This document shows positions 35,226 through 46,484 of a stretch of 64,000 bases of DNA, one piece after another. The stretch's first letter is position 1, and the number at the start of each line of letters is the position of its first letter. Both the position numbers and the translations under genes were made by a program. Source of the DNA: Pegoplata infirma (Eukaryota; Arthropoda; Insecta; Diptera; Anthomyiidae); contig OY992538.1 in assembly GCA_963921195.1 (NCBI GenBank), positions 6,720,330-6,784,329 of the forward strand. The letters are read 5' to 3'. Below the pieces are notes generated by a model. That model was given only the letters and a program-made list of their open reading frames with translations. It had not been told where the DNA came from and made no database searches.

Positions 35226-35929
35226 ACTGTAGTTGGACGGTATAAAAAAATAATAATTGTTCGATTAATTGGCATAAATTAATCGATTTATTCGTTATTC
35301 GAAAATCCTAATTTTTAAATTAATCGAACAAGAGTTTGGTTTTGTTTGATCGATTAATCGAATTATTCTTAATCGGTTGACAATTCTAGTACATGTACTG
35401 ATTTTTGGTGTACTGATCGAAAAACCAAGTACTGATTTTTTTAAATATGTACTGATTGTACTGATTTTTGAAGACTTTGACATAAAAAATAATTTTATTC
35501 AAAAATTCTATAAAAAAACTTTATTTTAATAAAATAAGTCGCCAATGAAGTCTTAAGTCTACCTTAAGTCTAAGAAAATTTCTTTTACTTAAACAAGTCT
35601 AAGGAGTTCATGAATCCGCTAGAGGTTTAAAACGCAAAAATTATTTTACCTTTTTTTTCCCCAATATGTCAAAATAATAACTTGGGAAAATTAGCGAAGA
35701 TCGTCTTCCTTCCTTTGCCATCACTAGTGGCATCCTAGGACAAGCACAAATACTTCTAAAATGTTTTACAAAAATTTGATCCTCCAAAACTTTGAAGTCC
35801 TTTTATAAGAAAACAGGATCATAAAATAAAAAACTGTAAATGCCGTTTTACTGAATTTAGTATCTAGTTTTAAACGTATATCATCCAGTTTGTGTTTAAC
35901 GATTTTTTTCTTTTTGTCGGAAGGTTCGA

Positions 35930-36290
35930 TCAATTGTAATTGGAAAAAATATCAATTGTAATTCAGTTGATTTTTTTCGATTGATCTTTTTCAAATTTTA
36001 ATTAATCATTTTCGAATTACAATGGGAATCTTCGAATTACAATTGTTCTTTTTCGAATTACAATTTATCTATAATGAATTACAGTTGATCTTCTACGAAT
36101 TACAATTGATCTTTTTTTTAAATTTCAATTGATTTTTACGAATTACAATAGATTCTTACGAATTACAATTGATATTTTTTGAATTACAAAGGAATCTTCA
36201 AATTTCAAATGGAACTTTCGAACTACAATTATATACTTCGAATTATAAAGGGAATCTTCAAATTTCAAGTGACATCTTGGCAACATTGGA
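35930..36290. repeat. AATTACAATTGATCTTTTTCG-type array
   Basis: Degenerate 21-bp units run in one main orientation with a short inverted start (AATTGTAATT near 35932). They are the same family as 17345-18345. Confidence 0.7.
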
Positions 36291-36947
36291 CCTAAAAGTG
36301 CTAAAATTCACACTTAATCATTTGCGCATTTTTAATAAAAATCAACGTCATAATTAAAAAGAAAAAACCCCCAGCGTATCTATTATTTTTATCGCCATTG
36401 TATAAATTAACGTCTGTATGTTTCGGGATCTTTTTTTTTTATTAACAACTTTTTTTTTTGTTATAAATAGTTTAAAAACTTTTAATTTAATCTGTATTAT
36501 AAAAAAAAAGAAAGTCAAACTATATCAAAAGAAAAATACATAAAAGAAATAATCAAAAATCACAACATCAAGCCAATCAGGTGATAATCATACCATTTAT
36601 TGACCATATACAATTGTTAATTTGGCTTTTAGCCAATTTGAAGACAAGTGGTGGTTGGTGCCGACACTCGTATGTTTTTAAATTTGTATAAACAATGAAA
36701 TTCTGTTGCATATAAATAAATATTCTAATGATTGTACGCAATTTATATTAATGTTTTTTAAATCGATTATAAATATATTGGTCATTAACTTGCGGCTTAA
36801 TTATAGTTTTGCTATTGATTTTTTTTTTTGTGTAGGTCATAATTTTCCATACATATTTTAAGTGCTATAGCAACCTTAAGTGGAGTCAATTAATATATTA
36901 GTCGACATACTTTTAAAAAAATTATATAAATAATGATAAAATTATAG

Positions 36948-37114
36948 GGGTATGTCACCGAGTCATTTCCGTTCGGAAGTTGAACGAAATATTTTTTCGG
37001 AATAAAACCACTTCCAATCATTGAAGTCAATTCCACTTTAATAATTGAAAGTGGTCTCATTAAAAAAAAATAGTTTAACGTTTTCTGAACGGAATTGAGT
37101 CTGTGACGTGTCCC
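36948..37114. mobile_element. 167-bp MITE with GGGTATGTCAC ends
   Basis: The inverted ends are GGGTATGTCACCGAGTCA and its imperfect complement (GAGTCTGTGACGTGTCCC), with TTCCGTTC/GAACGGAA inside. Flanks are ATAG on both sides, a possible 4-bp duplication. No second copy is in view. Confidence 0.55.
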
Positions 37115-38075
37115 ATAGAGTCTGAAAGAAACCATTCTTTTTTTTTTAAAGAAAGAAAACAAGTAGGAGTTTTAAGGTCATTGGAGTCACTTCCCCTGTC
37201 GCGATTTATGTTTACAAATACATTTATATGCTTTTTGCACTTGAGTAATACAATTTTATTATTATTTAAATAATTTTTTAATATACACGCCCACAAAAGG
37301 GGCGGGACGAAAAAAAACATTTTCTAATCCCCAGGGTCTTAGAACTTATTCCGACATTAAAATCCCAGCAACATTTTCTGTTCCAAAAAATCGGTTCCAG
37401 AACGCATCAAATTACCCTGCAACCGATTCTACTTAACATTCCAGAATCAATGATTTTTGTTTGAAAGCAATCGTTTTTGAGCAAGTAGTTTTTTTGAAAA
37501 ATAATTTTACATAGAAAATTTTGTTGTTATTACCGTAGAATATATTCAAGAATCTATTGAACCAAAGTAAAGTTGAAATTGTATATAAGAAAAACCCTCA
37601 AGGCTTTTTTTTAGTTAGATGCTAGATTTTTTTACGCGCATTTAAGTTGTGTATACTAAATATGTCCTACTTTAGGGGCCCCTGGTGGTGCCTTTATTGT
37701 ACATGTGGGGTCCAGCGTCCAAACTTAAGCTCGAAATTACGTTAACTATAACCGGTATGAATTTCGTTGCAATCGGTCCAGTATCTATTTACTGAATAGC
37801 CAAACTATTAAAAATAAACCACTGTGCACCGTTGCGTATGATTTTTATTATTTAAAGGCTATTACAAAATTAAGTATACGCCACTTATACAGTTTTCAAC
37901 TAATTATTAATATAATTATGTATAATAAAAGTTCACAAACTTCAAATTCGTTTAAAAAAAATTTAGCACTGAACTAAAAAAAAAAAGCCTTGAGGGTTTT
38001 GTTATCGAAAATGTCAACTTTCATTTGCTTTTGGTTTCATTCCTTTCAGAATTTGGTTATTGCACTATGTTATTA
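37115..38075. other. Intron sequence with a repeated block
   Basis: 37355-37460 (CAGCAACATTTTCTGTTCC, TCGGTTCCAGAACGCAT, GATTCTACTTAA) recurs at 52108-52200, so it is part of an unclassified dispersed repeat. AAAACCCTCAAGGCTTTTTTT (37592) and its inverse near 37985 form the ends of a roughly 400-bp inverted element. Confidence 0.5.
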
Positions 38076-38077
38076 CA

Positions 38078-38650
38078 CCATCCGACAAAAATAAAAAAGT
38101 CGTTAACCAGGAACCGGATAATATACGTTTGAAACTAGAGAAATGTAGTAAAACTACATTTACAGTTTTCCTTTTCGTGATCCTGTTTCATTTTAAAAGG
38201 ACTTCAAAATTTTAGAGGCTTAAATTTTTTTTAATATTTGTACTTGTCCTAGGATGCCACAAGTGATAGCAAATGAAAGAGGAGAATCTCCCCTAATTTT
38301 CCTATTTTATTAAATATTTTTACATATCAGGTAATATTCAAAATTTTCAACAAAATATTTTAATAAAGTTTTCAAATGACCCTTTTATCCTGATATGGCA
38401 AAATAAAAAAAAAATGGAAAAATTAAGGAATATCCTCCTCTTTCATTTGTTATCACTAGTGTTATTTTAGGACAAATACAAATACTTCAAAAATATTTTA
38501 CAAAATGTATCCTTTAAAATTTTGAAGTACTTTTAAAAGGAAACAGAATCACGAAATGAGAAACTGTAAATGCAGTTTTACTCCATTTGATCTCTACTTT
38601 CAGACGTATATCATACGGTTCATGTTTAATATTGGCTGTCGGACGGTGTT
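38078..38650. mobile_element. CCGTCCGACA-family palindromic element, copy 4 (most complete)
   Basis: It begins CACCATCCGACAAAAATA and ends GGCTGTCGGACGGTG, with TTATTA and TTATCA flanks. The arms carry ACGTTTGAAACTAGAG, CGTGATCCTGTTTC, TTGTCCTAGGATGCCAC and their inverses. The loop is near 38380. Confidence 0.78.
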
Positions 38651-38682
38651 ATCAAAAAAGTGTTTGTAAAAAGTAGGTAATT

Positions 38683-39531
38683 ATACCCTACACCACACTG
38701 TGGTACAGGGTATAATGAGTTTGTGCTGATGTTTGTAACTACCCGAAATATTGGTCCTAGACCCACTTTTAAGTATACCGATCGGCTTAGAATCACTTTT
38801 TGAGTCGATTTAGCGATGTCCGTCCGTCCGTCTGTCCGTCCGTCTGTCTGTCTGTCCGTCCGTCCGTCTGTCCATGTAGACGGTGTAAACACGATACAGG
38901 TCGCAATTCTTAATCAATTGACTTGAAATTTGAAACTTAAGCCTCTTTTGGCCCAAGGACGAAGCCTATTGAAATTGGAAAAAATCGGTCCATATTTAGA
39001 CCTAGCCCCCATACAAAGGTCCTCTTTAGTTTTGGCTCAAATGACTCTAATAGACGCATTTTAACAGGTATCTATTCGAAATTTGGCAGGTAATCATGTT
39101 TTATCAACACAAATCACCATTCCAAATTTTAAAGAAATCGAACCAGTTCTTATTGTAGCCCCCATACAAACCACCTTCCCGATTTTCACATAAATCTCTC
39201 AAATTTCATGAAAATAGAAAATATTTAATTAAAATTCTGTTTGTGTATGTTAAACGCGTACTTTAATAACCTTATCAAATCTGATTATCATCGGACCATT
39301 TTTGGACTTAGGTCCCATGTGGAAATTTCGCCCGATATTCAGTTGAAGTGATTTATTGTCAACAAAAAGAAGCCTATTTCACTCAAATTTGATTAGTGAG
39401 TGCTTTTTACACTTATTAAAGATTTGACAAAATATAGATCTAATCAGTCCATGTTTGAACTTGGGACCCATTTTCCGGGAAACTCTGGTGTAGGGTATTT
39501 TATGGTCGGTCTTGACCGACTATTTAAGCTT
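38683..39531 (+). mobile_element. mini-me/DINE-1-like element with GTCY microsatellite, about 850 bp
   Basis: It starts TATACCCTACACCACACTG and ends GTGTAGGGTATTTTATGG, with GTTTGTGCTGATGTTTGTAA early and a (GTCC/GTCT)n run at 38818-38876. Helitron-related mini-me/DINE-1 repeats of flies have this plan and a GTCY tract. No coding content. Confidence 0.7.
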
Positions 39532-39541
39532 AAGTGCTTCC

Positions 39542-40259
39542 TAGGGTTCTATAGTCGAAAAGTCGATTAATCGATTTTTTGTATGAAAAAGTCGAAAAGT
39601 CGAAATCGACTTTTTTGTTCTTAAAAAGTCGAAAAGTTTTCGATTTTTTTTTATTTTTTTTTTTACTTTTGCTAAATAAAAATAATTTCTTTCTTCTGAA
39701 AAAAATTTCAAATGAAAGCCGATTTTAATAACAACTAAAGCTATTGGTGTTTCCATGTATTTTGTATGTGAAGCAAAAATGTCAGTGCCAAATTCATGAG
39801 TTAGAAAGTGTTAACTGCAATATTTTTGATTATTGTAAACACCTCAGTGATAGGGTTCTATAAATCGAAAGTCGACTCTTTTGCTTTCGATTTTTTCAAC
39901 CTTTTCCACATTTTCGATTTCTTCGACTTTTTTTGATAAATAAAATACAACCAAAAAAAAAAAAATAGCACCTAAATGCTTACAACAAGTCAAAACTAAA
40001 CTTTTATTTACAAAAAATCGACTTTTTAAAGTTGGAAAAGGTCGAAAATAGTTAAAAAGTCGATAAAAGTCGAAAAGTCGAAAAAGTCGAAAAAATTCGA
40101 AAGTCGAAAAAAGTCGAAAAGTCGAAAAAAGTCGACTTTTTAAAAAGTTTAAAGGTCGAAAAATCGACTTTTTAATATTTGAAAAAAGTCGAAAAATCTA
40201 CTTTTTAGAAATTGAAAAAAGTCGAAAAGTCGACTTTTTGTTGCGACTATATAACCCTA
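39542..40259. mobile_element. hAT-like foldback element built of AAAAGTCG units, 718 bp
   Basis: The ends TAGGGTTCTATAGTCG and CGACTATATAACCCTA are flanked by exact GTGCTTCC at 39534-39541 and 40260-40267. Both termini are arrays of AAAAGTCG / CGACTTTT. A second internal TAGGGTTCTATAAATCG at 39850 suggests a nested or duplicated end. TAGGG ends and an 8-bp duplication fit hAT. Confidence 0.8.
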
Positions 40260-40267
40260 GTGCTTCC

Positions 40268-41698
40268 AGATTGAGTAAATATTAAATGTGCTACGAGGGC
40301 TGAAATGGAAATTATTGAAAGCCCTTTTTAAGAAAATATTTTAAAAATAGTTTAAGTCGATTTTCCAAGCTCAAATCTTAAAAATTTTAATTTATTTTTC
40401 CTGAATTATTCATATTTTTTTTTTAATTTTTTAATTTCCTTATTATCTCTTTAGTTTTTTGAATTTTACTAAAATTAAACCATATGTTAATTTAATTACA
40501 ACCACTTGCCATAGTTGTTTTATTTTTTTCTTTCTATTGTTTCAACAAAGTTAATTAATTTCACAATTTTAAATTATTTGAACTTTCATTACTTGCCAAT
40601 TAAATTACATCAGTTCCTTCCTCTTATCAAGGTTATCTTGTAGTATATCATAGAGCCAACCAAAGCTAAAAATCAAACCATTGCCAAAAACGTAAAAAAA
40701 AAGTTAACAAATACAACAACTTAAACTTTTGTTACAAGACAATTTATTTTTAGAAAAATTTTAAACTCATCTGGTTTTGAACTTGGCCCTTAAACACAAA
40801 TATATACGTATTTTTTACATTTTACCACGTATGTATATAAAAAAAAATCTGTTATCGGATTTTTTATTGAGTATTTCATACAAGTGTATGTCTGTCTGTC
40901 TACCTCTCTTTGCATTTAGCTACCAAGCCCCCTTTTATGAGTAAAACTGAATAATACCTGTTCCCCCCTATGGCAAAGCCAGCTATCACCATCATATCGT
41001 CAATATTATCATCTATATTGGCTGACAACACCTTAGGAATTTATAATGAACAATTTGGTTTAACAAAAAAACCTTTTTAACAAGGCTTAAACTTATAAAT
41101 AAATACATAAATATTTAGAAAACTGTCCAGTTAAGCATTTTAATATTTATATAAAAGTTTTTTAGTTTTAAAATTCAATACATTATAACACCAACTCATG
41201 ACAACCATAAAAATCTGAATGTTAACTGTTTGACATTTTGGCGAATCATTTTTTTTTTGTATTAATTCAAAATTTAAAAATATTTTGTTAATGTCTAATT
41301 TATGCGAAATCATAGTAGAATAAATAGAAATAAACCAGTTAATATGCTAAAATATGGTGGCTAATCATCATCAGCATGACAAAGTAGATTCTTCTTTTCG
41401 GGGGGTTTTTTAATGGGATGGGTTTTGTTTTAAGACAACACGGAAGTTTTTTTTAAATCTTTCTTTCTTTATTATTATTTTTTTTTTATCTTTTCTTTAT
41501 TCCAACCAGACTTTAAGACGACAGTATAATTTGTTGATTATTTTTTAATTTAATTTTATTCTTTTATTTGATCTTTGTTTTTATGTTTTAAAGTATAAAT
41601 TTTAATTAATATTGCTGTCAAAATGTTTAATTTGTTATTTTATTTTTTTAGAAATAAATCAATTAATAATTTTTCAATGTATTTTTATTTCATTTTAG
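40268..41698. other. Unique intron sequence before exon 2
   Basis: No shared repeats and no coding frame are seen. It is AT-rich and ends in the exon 2 polypyrimidine tract and acceptor. Confidence 0.4.
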
Positions 41699-41840
41699 AA
41701 ACTGTTTACGCCGCATAGCTCGCCATGATGAATTACAATTTTCCAAAGACAGTATTGTCAATGTTATGGAGAAATTTGTAAAAACAGTTAATGTTATGGA
41801 TGAAACTATATTAGTTCCATGCAGGCTCATGGACCGACAG
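41699..41840 (+). CDS. Spot14/MID1IP1-like protein, coding exon 2
   Basis: The exon is bounded by a pyrimidine-rich acceptor (CATTTTAG|A) and the donor CAG|GTAAAA. It carries one base finishing codon 14 and then residues 15-61, open throughout with no stop. Residues 29-59 (SKDSIVNVMEKFVK, then TVNVMDETILVPCRLMD) match the first conserved block of the Spot14/MID1IP1 family. In vertebrate MID1IP1 that block is a helix with a Met-Asp-x-Thr-hydrophobic-Val-Pro turn, and the M-D-E-T-I-L-V-P run is the clearest signature. The exon ends on a codon boundary (phase 0), as required by exon 3. It lies between two repeat-filled introns but shows no repeat content itself. The family match is from memory of the vertebrate protein pattern, not a search. 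Confidence 0.93.
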
Positions 41841-42083
41841 GTAAAATATTTTGATTATTTAAGGTTTTTTTTTTTAGTTTTCAAACATTTAATTTATTTA
41901 AAAACCTGAAATTCATTTTGATGAATTTACAAAAAAAAAAATCTCACCCTTAAAATAATTTTTTAGATATGATCTAATTTATATGGATATAATTATAATA
42001 TTTGCATCTGATCAGATTTCTTTGATTCGAGATATGTCCTTAATTTCGACATCAGATCAGATATAATTACGTATCAGAACTAA

Positions 42084-42728
42084 CTACACCATTTCCAATT
42101 GTATATCAGAAATTTTCAATTGTTTTACAAAGGTTAGCTTCTGAAATACAATTGATAATTTCAGAAATACAATTGATAATTTCTGAAATGATAAATTCTA
42201 AAATACAATTGAGAACTTCTGAAATTCAATTGATAGTTTTAAAATAAAATTGATTATTTCTGAAATACATTTGATAAATACAATTGATAACATCCCTAGT
42301 AAAAATCATTTCGTATATAGCCATGTATAAATTTATACAAATATATCTTTTTATATATACTGAGATCTTATTATATTTAATTATATAAAAAATCAATCAG
42401 ATAAGACCAAATTTCGTATCAAATTATATAAAATTTGATATAACTCCCGATAAAATTTTATAAAATTTGATACGAATTTTGGTCTTATCTGAGAAATTTT
42501 TTATATAATTTTATATAATTAGATCATTTTATGTAAAATTAGATATATTTGTATCAATTTATACATGGATATATACAAAACCATTTTTACTAGGGATCTG
42601 AAATACAATTTATAATTTCTGAAATACAGTTGATAAATTTTGAAATACATTTGATAACTTCTGAAATACATTTGATAACTTCTGAAATACAATTGATAAT
42701 TTCTGAAATACAATTGGAAATGGTGTAG
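42084..42728. mobile_element. Foldback-type element with CTACACCATTTCC ends, copy 1
   Basis: It begins CTACACCATTTCCAATTGTA and ends with the reverse complement. The interior is 21-bp units like TTCTGAAATACAATTGATAA. It is split by the 302-bp palindrome at 42294. It lies within a decayed GATC-rich element (GATCAGATTT on the left, GGGGACAAGTCTCG on the right). Confidence 0.8.
42294..42595. mobile_element. 302-bp nearly perfect palindromic MITE
   Basis: The ends are CCCTAGTAAAAATCATTT and AACCATTTTTACTAGGG. Nearly the whole length folds on itself around TATAACTCCCGATAAAATT, with GATAAGACCAAATTTCGTAT in one arm answered in the other. It is inserted into a 21-bp unit, with AT on both sides. Confidence 0.82.
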
Positions 42729-42869
42729 ATCTCGAAATTGGGGACAAGTCTCGTATCTAATAGACAATTGATAATTAAACCTATACAGATCAAACCAGAT
42801 CTAATAGATTACACAGGGCAACACTTTTTTTTGCCCGGGTTCTAATAGCTAATTTTGGGTAATTGGGGT

Positions 42870-43560
42870 ACGCTGATTCCAAATCTGGCTACCGTTTTTT
42901 TGGGTCAGCTCTAGTTTCTGAGATATATTCTAAGGAAATTTTAAAAATAGGTTATTTTTGTCAAGTTTGTGAGTCCATATTTACCAACACTGGTCTTGCA
43001 TCCAAAAACTGAATGACGATTTAATGTATGTTGGATATGCTGATTCCAAAAATGCTCTTAATTTTTTTTTTAGTCATCTTTAGTTTTTGAGATATCGCTA
43101 AAATAAAATTTTAAAAATTTGCATTCATGCCCTTTTTAAATCTGAGCACGTTTATCACGTTGACAGAGTTTGGGGACCCGCTTTAGACTAAATGAGGCAC
43201 GCAGATGTCAAAAATTCTATTAGTTTTATCGTGCAGGCTTAAGTTTTCGAGTTATGAAGCAACGAAATAGCATATTTTTTTTAATCGTGTAATTGAAAAA
43301 TTATATCTTTTTATTAGCATTTGCTTAGCAACTTCAGACATTTGCAAAGGGGTTACGAACTAATTTTGACCTTACTAAGAACAATTCCCGGAAACAAATT
43401 AACGTATGATGTAAATATGAAGTCAATCAGATGAGTGGTTTGGCTGGAATGATGAAAACGATTTTTCAAAATTTGCTTGCGTTATAACTCGAAAACTAAA
43501 GCTGTCAGAAAAAAGTTAATACCAGTTTTGAAATCCTCGCATCCAATATAGTTAAGTTTG
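42870..43560. repeat. Degenerate tandem blocks with CTGATTCCAAA and GAGATAT motifs
   Basis: Blocks of about 150-200 bp repeat the theme CTGATTCCAAAT, then TAGTTTTTGAGATAT, then a gap. Examples are near 42891, 43040, 43230 and 43490 (inverted there as ACTCGAAAACTAAAG). This resembles the core of the TTAGC-rich elements. Nothing codes. Confidence 0.45.
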
Positions 43561-43741
43561 TAATTTATTATATTTTTTCGGCGTAAGCCAAGTGTATTTA
43601 ATTTGTTGTTTGTGTTTTTCTGATTGAAGAAGAAAATTGTGTCTTCTAAAGATTAAATTAAATGTGGATTTACCCTAGACCATGGTTTCTGTAGCCACTT
43701 CTACGTCATCAGTAGGCAATTACATTAAATTGATTATTTGA
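43561..43741 (+). repeat. 181-bp direct repeat, copy 1
   Basis: This matches 44125-44305 base for base by eye, 564 bp apart. It contains CGGCGTAAGCCAAGTG and CTACGTCATCAGTAGGCAA. A tandem duplication with partial loss, or a terminal-repeat element, would explain it. Confidence 0.9.
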
Positions 43742-43793
43742 TATTTGCTAGAAAAATTCTTTATATGTTTTTTTTTTTTTATCAACAGACTAG

Positions 43794-43880
43794 CCTGACA
43801 TGAGCTTCGAACCTGTGTCGTTAAATCACTCATGTTTTGTAAGCCGAAGCCATAACCACTAGGCTATACTCGGTGTATAA
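43794..43880 (-). ncRNA. tRNA-derived SINE head
   Basis: On the minus strand it shows a box A-like TAGCCTAGTGGTTATGGC and a box B-like GGTTCGAAGCT about 50 bases on, the layout of an internal Pol III promoter. The acceptor, anticodon and T stems do not pair well, so it is not a working tRNA gene. It is probably a SINE. Confidence 0.6.
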
Positions 43881-44124
43881 ACATCAGTGACTAAACGTCG
43901 TTTGTTTTTAACTCACAGTAGGTTTCGTGTGTGACGTATGCAGAAAAGCTTTTTCTCTAACTCAAGCAATGCATTTAATCTAGAGACCAACAACAATTTT
44001 CTTAATCTTTCATTTACTTTATTTTATGCAAACTTTACTATAGCAGAGAATTTTTTGTTCTTCACACTACAGTAACGCATAGTTAAAGTGAATTGCTCAC
44101 ACGAGCGACATTTGTCAGTATTTC

Positions 44125-44305
44125 TAATTTATTATATTTTTTCGGCGTAAGCCAAGTGTATTTAATTTGTTGTTTGTGTTTTTCTGATTGAAGAAGAAAA
44201 TTGTGTCTTCTAAAGATTAAATTAAATGTGGATTTACCCTAGACCATGGTTTCTGTAGCCACTTCTACGTCATCAGTAGGCAATTACATTAAATTGATTA
44301 TTTGA
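44125..44305 (+). repeat. 181-bp direct repeat, copy 2
   Basis: Identical to the copy at 43561. The 383 bp between the two contain the tRNA-like segment at 43794-43880. Confidence 0.9.
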
Positions 44306-44356
44306 GTTTGTGTTTAAAACTGAGGCTCTAAAATTAGTGTTAGCAATTATAGCCTA

Positions 44357-45250
44357 CACTCAAAAAAAAAAAAAAAACTGTAATGTTAGCAAAAAAAGCT
44401 TGTAAACCTACAAGAAAATTTGCTGATTTTGAACCCACAATTTTTTTGGTAAAGTTAGCAAAAATGTTTTGCCAAAAATTAGTTAACTGAAATTTTTTTA
44501 TTTCAACTTAGTTCATACACATGTGAGGACCCCATTGGGTTCGGACCCGATAGGTCCAGACCCCGGTGGGCCTAGACCTAGTTGGGTTCCTTAAAAATTG
44601 TCATAGTTTTTGATCCAAAATTTGTGTCCGTTTAGCTCTACCTTGCATAGTTTTTGAGATACGTGATTTTAGGGGACCACCGGGGTTTTGAGAATTACAA
44701 AACTCGATAACTTCAAAAATATTACTCGGAGAGCTTTTGATTATTTTGCGGTCTTGTTCTACGTGTTGAGAGCTACAAAAATGCTTTTGGACTTTTTGTT
44801 GTGTCGGCAATATTTACCGAGATATGAGCATTTTAAAATTTTCGGGAATGCTAACTTTTTTGGATCCAAAGTTAGGATCCATTTGGATCCACACATGTGA
44901 AGAGGACCTGCGATACTATGGAGATTCTAAGAACCAAAAATGGCCTCCATTTTGCTCTATCTGGCTTAGTTTCCGAGATAGCGCCATTTAAAGTTTTCTG
45001 AAAATAAAAAAAAAATTACTATTTATTTTTGCTAATATTAGCAAAAAAGCTTGTAAAAATTTGGTCAACCCAATTTTAAATTTAGCAAAAAAAAAATAGT
45101 TCAAATTTTGTTTAAAATTGCTAATGCGCTAAATGAAGTCTACAAGATATTTTTGCTAACAAGCTAATCTCAACTAAAAATTTGCTAAAAGTTAGCTAAC
45201 CAGCATTAGCAAAAAAAATTAGTAAATCTACTAATGTATTATATTGAGCG
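44357..45250 (-). mobile_element. TA-inserting element with CACTCAAAA ends, TTAGC-rich, copy 2 (894 bp)
   Basis: It is flanked by TA at 44355-44356 and 45251-45252. The left end is CACTCAAAAAAAAAAA; the right end is decayed to TATTGAGCG. The interior is the 30816 element inverted (ACACATGTGAAGAGGACC, GGCTTAGTTTCCGAGATAGC). Confidence 0.78.
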
Positions 45251-45334
45251 TATGAAGATTTTGAAGTTACTCTAATCTTGAAGTCTTTAAGCAGTCATAA
45301 CACTGTGTAACGCGATTTTTGTGTAATATCATTT

Positions 45335-46270
45335 TTGGTATTTTTACATAATTTGGAGATATTATTTTTAAAAGAATTTTTATTTCGAATCGACCCCCTG
45401 ATAAACTTGCTGATTGTCCGGCGGAAAAAAGATTCAGAAAAGGATATTTTAGAAATTCATATTCTAAATGGGGCAAAAAATGATAAACTAACTTTGGTAC
45501 TTTTTTTTCTTCCGAAATAATGGTTATAAAAACTTAAAATATAGGCCCCTTTCGCAAAAATAAAATAAAAACTTTCTAAAAAAGGGACCTTTTAGGTACT
45601 TCGATTTTAATGGTGCAAAAATGCCAAAAATTTGTACTTGTTACTTTTTCTATCTTCTGAAACAATTGTTCTAAAAACTTAAAATTTGGAATGCAAAAAA
45701 AAAATACATATTCTACCAAAAATACTTATTCAAAATTTCGATTTTAAGAGAGTAATAAAGTGTAATTTGGTACTTTTTTGATCTCCTAAAATAATGACTA
45801 TAAAAACTGGATTTTTAGAATGTAGGATCCTATATCGAAACAGAACATTCTGAAAAAATACTTTGGAATTTCTGGTACTAAGATTGAAAAAGGAGTAAAA
45901 ATTGTACTTTGGTACTTTTTCGATTTCTTAAAATTATGATATTATGAACTTGAAGTTTTGAATCTAGGATCCTTCAGCAAAAAAAAAAAAAATTACTGAA
46001 GCCCGTCCATCTTTCAAATCTTTTATTCTCTTCTATTCCCTTTTCAAAGAAGCATCATTACATTAGTAATTAATATGCAGTATTGCCTAAGTGTTACATC
46101 TTTAAAAAAAAAATTGGTACTTTTTTATTACTCTAGACTTAAAAACCCCACAATCTCAAAATTTGACATGTATGACCCTTCTTATTATCCAAGAGAAGCA
46201 CATATTTTGTACAAATTTAAATTTTTTAAGGTAAATGGGTGTAACAATTGGTAAAAGTGGAGTAAAATGT
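45335..46270. repeat. Degenerate tandem repeat of about 125-150 bp
   Basis: The theme TTGGTACTTTTTCGATTTCT, then AAATAATG, then TATAAAAACTTAAAAT recurs near 45495, 45640, 45768, 45910 and 46115. Copies are heavily diverged. Confidence 0.6.
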
Positions 46271-46484
46271 TACTTTTTGTATTTTTGAACTCTGTTTTTT
46301 TTTATTTTTTTAACGCATGCTATACGAAAAGGAATGAAACCAATATGGAATGAAATGGAACGGGGAACAACATGGAATAAAATGTTTTTTACTCAATTTT
46401 TTTTTTTTCTTAACATTTTTTTTAGTCAAAATTTGTTTTTTCCTTTAAATTTTTTTTGGTCAAAATATTTGTTCACTCAATTTT

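Larger units (their letters stand above)
33005..35925. mobile_element. CCGTCCGACA-family element, copy 3, split by other insertions
   Basis: The left arm at 33005-33200 (TACGTCTGAATGTAGAG, CGTGATCCTGTTTCCTTTT) and right arm at 35655-35925 (GGCATCCTAGGACAAGC, ending TTTTTGTCGGAAGG) are inverted copies. Between them lie the Foldback-like element 33290-34610, a mini-me-like fragment (34925-35225) and ATTAATCGATTAA-rich DNA (35270-35390). Confidence 0.55.
7875..41698 (+). other. Intron 1 (33.8 kb), GT-AG
   Basis: The donor is GTAAGT at 7875 and the acceptor is AG at 41697-41698 after a T-rich tract. It separates codon positions 2 and 3 of residue 14. Most of the intron is dispersed repeats, listed individually below. 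The unique-looking stretches are 7875-8890, 19620-21340, 22760-24130, 31700-32990, 36360-36940 and 40270-41690. They may hold enhancers, but no site can be named. Confidence 0.8.

Noticed and set aside
43794..43880. Functional tRNA gene
   Set aside because: Box A- and B-like sequences are present, but acceptor, anticodon and T stems fail to pair. The same applies at 54336 and 62573.
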